Shown here in pieces: positions 48,995 through 58,944 of a stretch of DNA of 64,000 bases. Source of the DNA: Candidatus Cloacimonadota bacterium (GTDB lineage: Bacteria; Cloacimonadota; Cloacimonadia; Cloacimonadales; Cloacimonadaceae); assembly GCA_020532085.1 (NCBI GenBank), contig JAJBAV010000001.1:124001-188000 (forward strand), written 5' to 3'. The notes beneath the pieces were generated by a model. That model was not told where the DNA came from. It was given only the letters and a program-made list of their open reading frames with translations, and ran no database searches. Both the position numbers and the translations under genes were made by a program. Every line of letters starts with the position of its first letter. Position 1 is the stretch's first letter.

Positions 48995-51900
48995 TTAGTT
49001 CTTGGCGATCACCTTGTAGAACTTCATCACAGCGGAGGTTTCGCTCCAGGTTGTGCCGGTCCAATTAGCTTCGGCGAGGGTGTAGGTGCCGTAGGGATCG
49101 CTGGCGGACCAGATCTCGTAGTAGGTGGCGCCGATGATGGCGTCCCAGCTGAGGGTGATGGTCCCGCCGGCCTGGATGATCTGCACCACTGGGGTATCGA
49201 GGTCGCCGCCGCCGGGACAGAAGACGTGGCTGCCCAGATAGCTGATGGTGTCGATATCGTAGAAGGTCCATTCAGTGGTGAGGGTGGGGAAGCCGGAAGC
49301 GGGATTGACGGTCACGCCGCCGGTGACAGCGCAGTTGCGGACCATGGTCTTGTTGATGGTCCATTCAGGTTCGGTGCCCCACTCGGTTCCGGGATCTTCA
49401 CCGATGCAGCCGAAGATGTCGATGGTGGCGGCAGTGCCATTGTTGATCAGTTCCAGAGCGTCGTCGCCGTTGTAGTTGGCAACTCCGTGGGTGATGTCGG
49501 CAATGGCCAGTATCTCGGCGTTGGCTGACGCGTTGGCGATCACCCAAACCTCTCCGTGGGCAAGTGTTGTGCCTGTTGGAGCGGTGTAGGTGGAGGTAGG
49601 GGGGGATGTTACTCCGTTCGCGTAGAGCTTGACCGAGTAGTTGCTCAAATCAACTGCCGCGCCGGTGCCGTTGAAGATCTCGATGGCCTTGTTGTTGCTG
49701 GAGCCTTCGATGTATTCGGAGAAGAAGAGGTCGCTGGCGAAGTTGCCGGCAGGCGGAGTGGCGGTTCCTTCCAGGTCGATGGTGGCAGGGCTGGCGTCGG
49801 TGGTCTCATGCAGGATGGATCCGGTGAAATTGCCGGCCACGCTGGAATTCATGCGCACATACACGCTGCCATTGAAGTTGTAGGCCAGTTCGAGAGTGGC
49901 GGACCAGGGTCCGGAAGCGGAGGAGCTGATCTCGAAGGGTCCGTCCACCGTAAGGTCAAGAGTGGAGCTGGAATAAGCGCCGGTCGCGCTCAGAGTGTAG
50001 CTCTGATAAGCGGAAGGCGTTCCCACCTCATGGGAGAAGGCAGTAAGGTTCTCGGTGATGTTCCAAGTGATGGGAGGTTCAACTGTTTCGCCGATCAACT
50101 GAGCGGTTTCATCCATCGCGCCATCGCTGGAGAGGGTCAATACACCGGAGTGTTCCCCCACCACCAAGGAATTGATCCTCACGTAGATGTTCCCATTGAA
50201 GTTGTAGGCCAGTTCAATGCTTGGGGCATAGCCGGTGTCCGTGGCCGTTGAAACTTCGAAGTGTTCCGGGGCTGTGACTGTGATCGGAGCGCTCAGATAG
50301 TTTCCCACCACCTGATAGGTGGAATATTCATCTGAGGGGTAGCCTGGGATGTTGATCAGTTCGGCTTCGTTGATCACTGTCAGGGCAATTTCCGCGCCCA
50401 CGGTCACGCTGATGGGGTTGGAGTTGTCGCTGGTCCCATTGGAATTGTAGGCCCGCACCACGTAATAATAGGTGGTTCCGGCGGTGAGTTCGGTAACGGG
50501 ATAGGTGGTAACGTTGCCCACGTCTAGGTTCTGGTAGCCGGTCACGTAGTTGATGGAGCCCATCAGGTGGTAACCGAGGTAATCCAGCGTGTTGACGTCA
50601 TAGACATCCCAATCATCGATTGAATAGGAGGCCGTGGGCATAGTTATAGTGGATTTCCTGACCAGGGTGACGTCCTTTCCCCAATCGGGGGTAACCTGAT
50701 TGACAATGCCAACCACATCGGTCTGGACGCCAGTGTTGTAAAGCGCAATAGCATCATTGCCGTTGTAATTGACCGCTGAACTTGATGTGTAGAGGTCGAC
50801 ATAATCGCCAATGATGTAATCCCCAGCGCTTTCACTGGAATAGGCGATCACGTAAACGTCGTTGTTTGGCAAGGTACCGCTCAGGACCAATTCATTGCCA
50901 AAATCCCCAGCACCATTGGTCTGCTTCATCAGTGAATAGTTGGCCAAGTCGACCGCCGTCCCTGTTCCATTGTAGATTTCCAGGCCTTTCCTGTAGCTGG
51001 TACCTTCGACATATTCCGAAATGATCAAATCGGTGGCAGCCGCTCCTCCCACAGTGTAAACATCCAGATAGTAGCCGGTGGCTCCGGTCACGGCAGACCA
51101 ATTGGCTGTGAAGCTGGTCCCGCCCACGTTGGTGGCGTCCAGTGCGACTGGGGCGTCCGGAGGCGGAGGAGCGGTTACTTCACCGCTGCAGGTGACGGTT
51201 TGGGGGGCAGCGCCGGTGGAAGTGATGTTGATCACCTCGTTGTTGTATTCGCCAACGGCCAGGCCGGATTTCAGGCGCGCGTAGATGGTGGTGGCAGCAA
51301 CTGTGCCGCCAGTCTGGGTGAGGGTTAGCGGTGAGACGTAACCCGAGGTTTCGCTGAGGGAGATCTCGTAGTTGGTGGGTGCCGTTAGGACGATGTCGGC
51401 AGTCAGGTCCGCGCCGCTGACGGTGAAGGTCTGGGCGGCGGAAGGACCGGTGCCTTCATAGGTGAAGCCCGTAAGGGTGGCCGGAGCGGCCGTGATCACC
51501 GGAACGCTGGCAATATAGATGTTGATGTCGTCAAGTTCCCAGCGGGAGGGATTGTCGGTGGAATAGTACTTGAAGGCCAGATAGACATTGGTGCCGGAGA
51601 TGCCTGAGAGGTCCAGCACGCCGGAGGGGGTTTCGCCGCCGCCAACGCCGCCATTGGTGAAGGGGATCGGTGTCCAGGTGGCTGAACTGGGGTCGCCAAG
51701 GCCTGAGTAGTTGCTGGAATACATCAGATTGAGATAGTTGTTGGCATCGATCACACCAAAGGTGGCGATGGTGTTGAAGGTCATCCTTTCCTGGGTGTAG
51801 TTGTTGAAATTGATGGCGGGCAGGACCAGCCAGTGCTCTTCCAGGGTGCTGCCGTAACCGTTGCAGGAAGCGTTGTCACTGTTGTAAACATACCAGGGAT

Positions 51901-53038
51901 GGGTGCCGGCCACGTCGTATCTGTAGGTGTCGCCCCAACCGGCGGAGAAGTCCTCGGTGTAGGGAATGGTGGTGGTGGCGGGCGCGATCACGGTGTAGCT
52001 GCGCTCGGAAGAAGTGGATGAGTCCGTGTCGTCATCCACGGCATAGACCACGTAATAGACAGTGGTTCCGGCTGGTTGGGCCAGGATGTTGCTCACTGTG
52101 GTGTAGGTGGGGGCTGTGCCCACGGCCATGTTGATCGTGTTGGGATAGGTGCCGGTGGTGGTTCCCCATTTCAACTGGACCAGGGATACCGTTCCGTCGG
52201 AATCTGTAACGTCCGCGGAAACTGAGACGGTGGTTGTGGCCTGAATATCGATGGAGGGGGTTTGCACAATTGAAGTAATGCTGGGTGGTATATTACCGGT
52301 GCTGCCAAACAAGTCCGTCCAGGTCGTTCCTACCCTGATTCCGTCGATCTTGATCGGAGAAGTGGGATTTCCTTGCCGAATCGCTACGGAGCCTACATTG
52401 CCAATATCGGTTCCTGTCACGTCCGGAGCGGAAAGATCCGCGGCAGGCTCTGAACCAGTTGCGGGATTTATCCACAGACTGACCACGTCATTTGCTGTAC
52501 CCGTGATAATGTCATATCTCATCACTATGAGATAAGTCGTGTCAAATTGATAGTTGAATCCAGTATAGGCAGCCGCAGCAGCATTCACTGCCTTTGCCAG
52601 TCCAAATGCTATGTTGCTACCAGCCGGATCCTTTTTCCAGAAAATTCTGCCCTTGAAATCGGTTCCGATTGTTTCTGGTGCAAGATGAAAGAAATAATCG
52701 CTGCTGGCATTTGTTGTGGTGGGCACTTTCACCAAAAGGGAAACGTAAACAGTGCCGGAGGTTTGTGCCCCAAATGACTTGTGGACATCTTCGGCGGATG
52801 TAGTTCCCGTAAACACTGTTTCCGCACTATATCCCGATGCAGGAGTGTAACCAGTGTAGGTCAGATTTTCAGTGCCTATCTGCCCGGGATTGCTTCCCGA
52901 ACCGCTGTGCGCCGTCCAACCATAAGTAGTCAAGGTGTTCCCCGGTGTCCCGGTAAAGTTTTCTTCGAACAGAAGATTTGCGCTCATTGACCCTACCAAT
53001 AAGAGCAGGATCATGAAGATCAGATTTCTTTTAAGCAT
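48995..53038 (-). CDS. large secreted protein with choice-of-anchor, Ig/FN3 and two lamin-tail domains
   Basis: 1347 residues. ATG 53038 lies 6 nt after AAGGAG and starts LKRNLIFMILLLLVGSMSA, a signal peptide. The upstream frame is not coding. Domains in order: a laminin-G-like beta domain (about 20-220), an Ig-like domain (PPSITSIVQTPSI), a choice-of-anchor J-like domain (IPYTEDFSAGW to RWELDDINIY), an Ig repeat, FN3 (TSFTANWSAVTGATGYYLDV), lamin-tail domain 1 (LIISEYVEGTSYRKGLEIYNG), two more Ig repeats, lamin-tail domain 2 (LFFSEYIEGSSNNKAIEIFNG), and a last FN3 ending FYKVIAKN. There is no sorting-type terminus. It is probably a surface or secreted structural protein. Confidence 0.9.
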   Translation of the reverse strand: MLKRNLIFMILLLLVGSMSANLLFEENFTGTPGNTLTTYGWTAHSGSGSNPGQIGTENLTYTGYTPASGYSAETVFTGTTSAEDVHKSFGAQTSGTVYVSLLVKVPTTTNASSDYFFHLAPETIGTDFKGRIFWKKDPAGSNIAFGLAKAVNAAAAAYTGFNYQFDTTYLIVMRYDIITGTANDVVSLWINPATGSEPAADLSAPDVTGTDIGNVGSVAIRQGNPTSPIKIDGIRVGTTWTDLFGSTGNIPPSITSIVQTPSIDIQATTTVSVSADVTDSDGTVSLVQLKWGTTTGTYPNTINMAVGTAPTYTTVSNILAQPAGTTVYYVVYAVDDDTDSSTSSERSYTVIAPATTTIPYTEDFSAGWGDTYRYDVAGTHPWYVYNSDNASCNGYGSTLEEHWLVLPAINFNNYTQERMTFNTIATFGVIDANNYLNLMYSSNYSGLGDPSSATWTPIPFTNGGVGGGETPSGVLDLSGISGTNVYLAFKYYSTDNPSRWELDDINIYIASVPVITAAPATLTGFTYEGTGPSAAQTFTVSGADLTADIVLTAPTNYEISLSETSGYVSPLTLTQTGGTVAATTIYARLKSGLAVGEYNNEVINITSTGAAPQTVTCSGEVTAPPPPDAPVALDATNVGGTSFTANWSAVTGATGYYLDVYTVGGAAATDLIISEYVEGTSYRKGLEIYNGTGTAVDLANYSLMKQTNGAGDFGNELVLSGTLPNNDVYVIAYSSESAGDYIIGDYVDLYTSSSAVNYNGNDAIALYNTGVQTDVVGIVNQVTPDWGKDVTLVRKSTITMPTASYSIDDWDVYDVNTLDYLGYHLMGSINYVTGYQNLDVGNVTTYPVTELTAGTTYYYVVRAYNSNGTSDNSNPISVTVGAEIALTVINEAELINIPGYPSDEYSTYQVVGNYLSAPITVTAPEHFEVSTATDTGYAPSIELAYNFNGNIYVRINSLVVGEHSGVLTLSSDGAMDETAQLIGETVEPPITWNITENLTAFSHEVGTPSAYQSYTLSATGAYSSSTLDLTVDGPFEISSSASGPWSATLELAYNFNGSVYVRMNSSVAGNFTGSILHETTDASPATIDLEGTATPPAGNFASDLFFSEYIEGSSNNKAIEIFNGTGAAVDLSNYSVKLYANGVTSPPTSTYTAPTGTTLAHGEVWVIANASANAEILAIADITHGVANYNGDDALELINNGTAATIDIFGCIGEDPGTEWGTEPEWTINKTMVRNCAVTGGVTVNPASGFPTLTTEWTFYDIDTISYLGSHVFCPGGGDLDTPVVQIIQAGGTITLSWDAIIGATYYEIWSASDPYGTYTLAEANWTGTTWSETSAVMKFYKVIAKN

Positions 53039-53402
53039 GTTCATCTCCTTGCTTAAGTCATTAAAATCTAGTGTTGCCGGGGTCTCTGACCGGCAGCGTT
53101 GCAGATATTGAAACAAAATAACCAGGGATTTGGCGGGGCGGCGGCCCCTGGCCAAGCCATAACACAATATGAAAAAATGCGGTTGCGTCAACAAGCGGGG
53201 GCAGTTTCCCCCAATAGGCAAAATCTCACGGGCGCGGATATCCGTCAATGTATTTTTCTTAAAGCTGACGCCAAAGCGCCGGGTTCCTGCGCGCAGGGGC
53301 GTAAGGCAATCGAACAGCCCGGCCGGAGTCAAAAACGGATTGACAGGGCGGGGGCTTTGGATTATCGTGTACGTAAATGACAATAATGAAAAGGACATCC
53401 AG
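53039..53402. other. divergent gap between lamin-tail and peptidase genes
   Basis: Promoters for both directions are expected here. A plus-strand candidate is annotated separately. I found no convincing leftward pair. Long frames through this gap on both strands lack codon-level sense and are not called. Confidence 0.5.
53340..53368 (+). promoter_or_regulatory. possible promoter of the M3 peptidase gene
   Basis: TTGACA (53340-53345), 17-nt spacer, TATCGT (53363-53368). The leader would be about 25-30 nt with AAAGGA ahead of ATG 53403. Confidence 0.5.
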
Positions 53403-55502
53403 ATGACACAATCCACCAATCCCCTGTTGAGGCCAAAAAGCGGGCACCGTTTGCAGGCCATTCCCTTCGACGAGATCAAGACCGGGCACTTCATGCCGGC
53501 GATCGAGGAAACCCTGAACACCGCGCGGGCGGAGATCGAGGCGCTGAAGAGCAACCCCGCCACGCCTGACTTTGAGAACACCATCCTGGCTTTGGAGCTA
53601 AGCGGCGAACAGCTGGACAGGGTGGCCGGGATCTATTTCAACCTGCTTTCCGCCGAATCCGACGCGGAGTTCAAGGCTTTGGCGCAGCAGATCTCACCGC
53701 TGCTGGCCCAGTTCAACAGCAGCATCGCCACCGACGAAGCGATCTTCGCGCGGGTGAAAAAGGTCTGGGAGCAAGAGGTGGAGGGACGCCCGAAACCTGA
53801 GCTGCCGAAGGATCTGGACGACCGCGAGGCGCTGAAGCGGGCGGAACGCTTTCGCCTGACCGACCGGGCTTACAAAGGCTTCATCCGCGGCGGAGCGCTG
53901 CTGAACGAGGAAGACAAGCAAAAACTCACCGCCATCGCGATGGAATCTTCCAAACTGTCACCCCAATTTTCCGACAACGTGCTGAACGCCACCAACGCCT
54001 GGGAACTGCACGTCACCGCTCCCGCCGACGTGGAAGGCATGCCTGCCGGCGTGCTGGCCGGCGCGGCGCATCTGGCCAAGGTGAAAGGCAAGGAGGGCGG
54101 CTGGCTCTTCAACCTGCAGCCTTCCAGCATGGTGCCGCTGCTCACCTATTGCCAGAACCGCGAACTGCGCCGCCAGAGCCAGACGGCCTATGCCTCGCGC
54201 GCTTTCAAAGACGATTTTGACAACCAGGAGCTGATCAAACGCAGCCTGGAACTGCGGCAACAGCGGGCAGACCTGCTGGGCTTCCCCACCCACGCGGACT
54301 ATGTGCTCTCCGACCGCATGGCGGAATCCGTGCAGACCGCCACGGAGTTTTTGGAAAAGATCTACAGCGTGGCCTATCCCGCCGCCAAGCAAGAATACCA
54401 GGAAGTGGTGGATTTCGCCCGAGAGACAGATGGCATCACGGATTTTCAGCCCTGGGACATGAGCTACTATTCCAACAAGCTCAAGGAAGCCCGCTACGCC
54501 TACGATCCGGAGGAACTGCGCCCCTGGTTCAAGGTGGAAAACGTGCTGGCAGGCCTCTTCACGGTGGCCAGGCACATCTACGGCATCGAAGTGAAGCAGG
54601 TGACCGACATTCCCACCTGGCACAAGGATGTGACGACCTGGGAAGTTTATGACCGGGCCGGCGAGTTCATGGGCCTGATGTACATGGACCTCTTCCCGCG
54701 CGACACCAAGCGCGGCGGGGCCTGGCAGACCTCCTTCCAAGGACAGGGGCTGCACTCCGACGGCCTGCGCCGTCCGCACGTGGCCATCGTGGCCTCGCTG
54801 ACCCCCTCCACGGCAGACCAACCCTCGCTGCTGCGCCTGGACGAAGCGCGCACCGTTTTCCATGAATTTGGCCACGCGCTGCACAGCCTGCTGGCGGACG
54901 GCCATTACCAGGGCCTTTCCGGCACCAGCGTGCTCTGGGACTTTGTGGAACTCCCCAGCCAGATCATGGAAAACTGGCTGCTGGAGGAAGAAGCGCTGAA
55001 CCTCTTCGCCAAGCACCATGAAACCGGGGAAGCACTGCCCAAGGAACTGCTGGACAAGGTGATCGCCGCCAAGAACTTCCAGGCGGGCCTGGCCAATATC
55101 AACCAGCTGCGCTACGCCATGCTGGACCTGGCCTGGCACACCACCCATCCCAGCAAGATCACGGACGTGGACGCCTTTGAGAAACAGGCCACCGCGCGCT
55201 TCCAGATCGTGCCTCCGATCGAGGGGGCAAACATCTCCTGCGCCTTCGCGCACATCTTTGCCGGAGGCTATTCCGCCGGCTACTATTCCTATAAATGGGC
55301 TGAAGCGCTGGAAGCCGACGCCTGGAGCCTCTTCCAGGAAAAAGGCATCTTCAACCCCGAGGTGAGCGAGGCCTTCCACAAATACATCCTGGCCCGCGGC
55401 AACGCCTTCCACCCCATGGACCTCTTTGTGGCCTTCCGGGGACGCAAACCGGACCCCGATGCCCTGCTGAGGCGCGACGGACTGATCCCCACTCCAGCCT
55501 GA
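53403..55502 (+). CDS. M3-family metallopeptidase (oligopeptidase A / Dcp type)
   Basis: 699 residues, cytoplasmic (no signal peptide). Cuts short peptides. The zinc site HEFGHALH is at 487-494. PFDEIKTGHFMPAIEETL at the start, GLMYMDLFPRDTKRGGAW before the zinc site and GYSAGYYSYKWAEALEADAW after it are standard for the Dcp/PrlC branch. ATG 53403 is used. The frame is open 234 nt further upstream, but that part looks like non-coding leader. In an amino-acid fermenter it fits peptide breakdown. Confidence 0.94.
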   Translation: MTQSTNPLLRPKSGHRLQAIPFDEIKTGHFMPAIEETLNTARAEIEALKSNPATPDFENTILALELSGEQLDRVAGIYFNLLSAESDAEFKALAQQISPLLAQFNSSIATDEAIFARVKKVWEQEVEGRPKPELPKDLDDREALKRAERFRLTDRAYKGFIRGGALLNEEDKQKLTAIAMESSKLSPQFSDNVLNATNAWELHVTAPADVEGMPAGVLAGAAHLAKVKGKEGGWLFNLQPSSMVPLLTYCQNRELRRQSQTAYASRAFKDDFDNQELIKRSLELRQQRADLLGFPTHADYVLSDRMAESVQTATEFLEKIYSVAYPAAKQEYQEVVDFARETDGITDFQPWDMSYYSNKLKEARYAYDPEELRPWFKVENVLAGLFTVARHIYGIEVKQVTDIPTWHKDVTTWEVYDRAGEFMGLMYMDLFPRDTKRGGAWQTSFQGQGLHSDGLRRPHVAIVASLTPSTADQPSLLRLDEARTVFHEFGHALHSLLADGHYQGLSGTSVLWDFVELPSQIMENWLLEEEALNLFAKHHETGEALPKELLDKVIAAKNFQAGLANINQLRYAMLDLAWHTTHPSKITDVDAFEKQATARFQIVPPIEGANISCAFAHIFAGGYSAGYYSYKWAEALEADAWSLFQEKGIFNPEVSEAFHKYILARGNAFHPMDLFVAFRGRKPDPDALLRRDGLIPTPA

Positions 55503-55523
55503 GCCCCTGCCAGTCAGTGATGA

Positions 55524-55551
55524 AACGCCGGTGATTTCGCCGGCGTTTTTT
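55524..55551 (+). terminator. terminator of the M3 peptidase gene
   Basis: Stem AACGCCGG/CCGGCGTT with an 8-nt loop and six T, 22 nt after the stop. Confidence 0.88.
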
Positions 55552-55599
55552 CTTGGCGGCCGGAGAGACAGTTTATCAATTCAATCAATTGGCCCTCTT

Positions 55600-55735
55600 T
55601 CAAACCAAGTGGGTGCAGCCCGTGAGGGCGACAGAATGATAGCGAGGGTGTGGAGTGAGCGCAGCAAACGAAACCCCTCGTAACGCGACAGAACGATGAT
55701 CAATGAGAATTGCCACCCCCGGCCCGGAGACCAAA
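55600..55735. repeat. dispersed repeat related to 48.68-48.93 kb
   Basis: 55600-55655 is the inverted partner of 48871-48926. The continuation (CCCCTCGTAACGCGACAGAA, CAATGAGAATTGCCA) parallels 48720-48762. The rest of the gap between 55503 and 55850 holds only the two terminators. Confidence 0.8.
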
Positions 55736-55801
55736 ACCGGCTGCAGGACATGAGCATGACGCGGATCAAACTGGCGAAGAGGAGAGCGAAGTTTGGCAAA
55801 C

Positions 55802-55827
55802 AAAAAAGCCGGGGAGTACCCGGCCTT
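55802..55827 (-). terminator. terminator of the pilus/secretion operon
   Basis: On the minus strand a GCCGGG/CCCGGC stem leads into six T. It lies 24 nt after the pilC-type stop. Confidence 0.8.
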
Positions 55828-55850
55828 GCAAGACATTTTGGTTGAATGGA

Positions 55851-57104
55851 TTATTTGATGCCTTGGGTCATCGCTTCGCCGAGGCTGAAGATGGGCAGGT
55901 AGATCACCACGATAATGCTGCCGACCACGGCGGCCATGATGATGATGAGGATGGGCTCGATGAGCGAAGTGAGGCGCTCGATCACGGCGTCCACCAGCTT
56001 TTCGTAGAACTGGGCGGCCTTGCCGAGCAGCTTGTCCATGTCGCCGGTTTCCTCACCGGTGCCGATCATCTGCAGCAGGGTGGGGGGAAAGAGCCCGGTG
56101 CGACGAAAGGCGTTGGCCACGCCGTAGCCTTCCTTCACCATCACCCGGGCGCGGCGGATGCCGCCTTCGATCACGGCGTTCTGCACCACGTTTTCGGTGA
56201 GTTCCATGGTATCCATGATGGGCACTCCGGCGGCCATGAGGATGGAGAAGGTGCGCGAGAATTTGCTCATGATGGAGTTTACGGTAACTCCGCCGAAGAC
56301 CGGCAGTTTCAGCTTGATGCTGTCCCAAACGTAGCGGCCCTTGTCGGTGAGGTTGATCACCCACAGGGACACGATCACGCCGAGCACGGCGAGGATGGCC
56401 AGAAACACGTTGTTGGTGATGAAATTGCTGATGGCGATGGCGATCTGGGTGGGCACGGGCAGCTCGGCGTCGAAGCCCTCATAGACTTCAGCGAACATGG
56501 GCACCACGTAGTAGAACAGGAACCAGACCACGATGGCCAGGAAGATGAGGATGAAGATGGGATAAGCCATGGCGGAGCGCACTTTGCGGCGGGTGTCTTC
56601 GATCTTTTCCAGATAATCTGAAAGCTCATCCAGAATGGTATGCAAGGTACCGGAAACCTCGCCGGCCTTGACCAGCGCCACATAGAGGGGGTTGAACACG
56701 CCGGGATGCTGTTCCATGGATTCGGAGAGCGAATAACCTTTGCGGATATCGTCGGAAAGGCGCCGCAATACCTTGGCGAATTTGGCGTTCTTTTCAGCCT
56801 TTTCCAGATCGGTGATGGATTTCTCGATGGTGAGGCCGGCGGAGAACATGGTGGAGAGCTGGCGGGTGAAGAAGACCAGGGTTTTGAGGGAAACTCCCGT
56901 GCGCCATTTGTAGATGGAGAGCATGATCTTGTCGGAGAGGGACATCTTGCCCTTGAAAGCGCCTTCGGAGGCGGCTTTCACCGAGATGATGGTGCTGCCT
57001 TCCTTGGCCAGTTTGTCCACGGCCTGGTCCAGGGAATCGGCTTTAAGGATACCCTCGACCCTGGCGCCCTTGGCGTCCTTGATGATATAGGCAAAATTCG
57101 GCAT
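55851..57104 (-). CDS. pilC: type IV pilus/type II secretion inner-membrane platform protein
   Basis: 417 residues of the PilC/GspF family. Two related cytoplasmic domains (FFTRQLSTMFSAGLTIEKSI near 78 and FSRTFSILMAAGVPIMDTMEL near 285) alternate with three membrane segments (about 175-195, 225-250, 385-410). GTGEETGDMDKLLGKAAQFYE is a family hallmark. It would anchor the assembly ATPase and pseudopilin assembly. It is the last gene of the operon, 18 nt after pilB. Pilus versus secretion use cannot be decided here. Confidence 0.93.
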   Translation of the reverse strand: MPNFAYIIKDAKGARVEGILKADSLDQAVDKLAKEGSTIISVKAASEGAFKGKMSLSDKIMLSIYKWRTGVSLKTLVFFTRQLSTMFSAGLTIEKSITDLEKAEKNAKFAKVLRRLSDDIRKGYSLSESMEQHPGVFNPLYVALVKAGEVSGTLHTILDELSDYLEKIEDTRRKVRSAMAYPIFILIFLAIVVWFLFYYVVPMFAEVYEGFDAELPVPTQIAIAISNFITNNVFLAILAVLGVIVSLWVINLTDKGRYVWDSIKLKLPVFGGVTVNSIMSKFSRTFSILMAAGVPIMDTMELTENVVQNAVIEGGIRRARVMVKEGYGVANAFRRTGLFPPTLLQMIGTGEETGDMDKLLGKAAQFYEKLVDAVIERLTSLIEPILIIIMAAVVGSIIVVIYLPIFSLGEAMTQGIK

Positions 57105-57122
57105 TGGCTGAACCTTTCGAAA

Positions 57123-58832
57123 TTAGTCCACGATGGTCATCTTGATGACTTCGCGGATGGTTGTGACACCTTTGACCATCTTGGCCATGGCGGCATCGTG
57201 CAGAGTGCGCATGCCGGCGCGGAGGGCGGCATCGCGAACCAGGTCCTGGTTGCCGCCGTCATAGATGATGCTGCGGATCTCAGGGTTGACCGTAAGCAGC
57301 TCGAAAATGCCGGTGCGGCCGGAGAAACCGGTATTGTCGCAGTGCACGCAGCCGCGGCCTATCTTGAAGTTGATCTTGGCCGCTTCCTCGGGGGTGAGGC
57401 CGCAATCGCTGATCTCCTGCTCGGTGGGTTTGTAGTCCGTAACGCAGTAGGAGCAGATCTTGCGCACAAGACGCTGGGCCATCACCAGGCTGAGCGAGGA
57501 CCCCACCAGGTAGGGCTTGATGCCGATGTCGATGAGACGGGTGACGGTGGAGGCGGCGTCGTTGGCGTGCAGGGTGGAAAAAACCAGATGGCCGGTGAGG
57601 GAAAACTTGATGGCGATGTCGGCGGTTTCCTCGTCGCGGATCTCACCGATGAGCACGATATCCGGGTCCTGGCGCAGCACGGAGCGGAGGGCGGAACCGA
57701 AGGTGAGGCCGATCTGTTCCTTGGTCTCGATCTGGGTGATGCCTTCCAGGCGATATTCCACCGGGTCTTCCACGGTGATGATGTTGGTTTCCACATCCTC
57801 GATCTCCTTGAGGGCGGCGTGGAGCGAGGTGGATTTGCCGCTGCCGGTGGGGCCGGAAACGATGATGATCCCGTAAGGGCGGCGGATGATGCGGGTGAAG
57901 ATGTCCATGTCTTCCTGTTCGAAACCGAGGGTGCCCAGCTTGAAGCCGAACTCACCCTTGTCCAGAAGACGCATCACCACCTTTTCGCCCAGCACGGTGG
58001 GAGTGATGGATACACGCACGTCCACGCTCTTGAGCGAGGTTTTAAGGGCGATGTGGCCATCCTGGGGCAGGCGGCGTTCCGCTATGTTCAGCTTGGACAT
58101 CACTTTCACCAGCGAGATCAGGCCCGGGTGCATGCCGATGGGCGGGGTCATCACTTCGCGCAGGGCTCCGTCCACACGGTAGCGCACGCGGGTGTTTTTC
58201 ACCAGGGGCTCGATGTGGATGTCGGTGGCGTTGGACTTGATCGCTTCGTTGATGATGAGGTTCAAAAGTTTTACGATGGGGGCGTCGGCTTCTCCGGAAG
58301 CGGAGGCGATGGTGATCTCGTTCTCGTCGTCGTCCATGGCCACAAAATCGAAGCCGCCCACGGCGTCCTCCACCTCGGAGGTGGTGCGGATGCTCTTATA
58401 GTGCTTTTCGATGGTATCGTGCAGCGCGGTTTCTGAGATCAGCTTGGGCTTCACGTTTTTGCCCAGGATCTTCTTGAGGCTGTCCAACACGGTGAGGTCA
58501 TCGGGATCGGCCATGGCCACAACCACACCGTCGGCGTCCTCACGCAGGGCGATCACGCGGTTTTGGTTGGCGTAGGGTTCCGGGATCATTCTGACCACGT
58601 CGAGGTCCAGGTCCATCAGTTCATTTTCCCTGGCGATCTCGTAGCCAAGCTGCATGTTCAGCACGGAAAGCAGCTGGGACTCGGTGATGTGGCCAAGCTT
58701 GATCATGGTCTCACCGATCTTGAGGCCGAAATTGGTCTGCTTGATGAGAGCTTCTTTGACCTGATCCTCGGTGGCGTGGCCTTCGTGGACCACGATCTCG
58801 CCGAAGCGGGCAAACTGCGGGTTATATGTCAT
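57123..58832 (-). CDS. pilB: type IV pilus/type II secretion assembly ATPase
   Basis: 569 residues. N-terminal MshEN-type domains (1-160), then the secretion ATPase core: GPTGSGKSTSLHAAL (Walker A), an Asp box EDPVEYRLEGITQI, ILIGEIRDEETADIA (Walker B) and a His box HANDAASTVTRLIDIG. A zinc tetracysteine site (CSYC...CVHC) near 460-515 is as in PilB/GspE. It powers extension of the fibre. AAGGAAG precedes the ATG. The upstream gene is the Ig-repeat lipoprotein. Confidence 0.95.
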   Translation of the reverse strand: MTYNPQFARFGEIVVHEGHATEDQVKEALIKQTNFGLKIGETMIKLGHITESQLLSVLNMQLGYEIARENELMDLDLDVVRMIPEPYANQNRVIALREDADGVVVAMADPDDLTVLDSLKKILGKNVKPKLISETALHDTIEKHYKSIRTTSEVEDAVGGFDFVAMDDDENEITIASASGEADAPIVKLLNLIINEAIKSNATDIHIEPLVKNTRVRYRVDGALREVMTPPIGMHPGLISLVKVMSKLNIAERRLPQDGHIALKTSLKSVDVRVSITPTVLGEKVVMRLLDKGEFGFKLGTLGFEQEDMDIFTRIIRRPYGIIIVSGPTGSGKSTSLHAALKEIEDVETNIITVEDPVEYRLEGITQIETKEQIGLTFGSALRSVLRQDPDIVLIGEIRDEETADIAIKFSLTGHLVFSTLHANDAASTVTRLIDIGIKPYLVGSSLSLVMAQRLVRKICSYCVTDYKPTEQEISDCGLTPEEAAKINFKIGRGCVHCDNTGFSGRTGIFELLTVNPEIRSIIYDGGNQDLVRDAALRAGMRTLHDAAMAKMVKGVTTIREVIKMTIVD

Positions 58833-58944
58833 TTAAATCTTCCTTATGGTGTATTCGAACCGGTTTGGCAGCCTTTGGCGCTATCTTTTTGAAGCCCGGA
58901 CGGCGGAGACGGCCGGGGCCGCCTCCGCACAAAGGGCCAAGTAT

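Noticed and set aside
53039-53584. Upstream extension of the lamin-tail gene (1529 residues)
   Set aside because: The signal peptide and AAGGAG mark ATG 53038. The extra 180 residues have no domain pattern and overlap the divergent peptidase gene.
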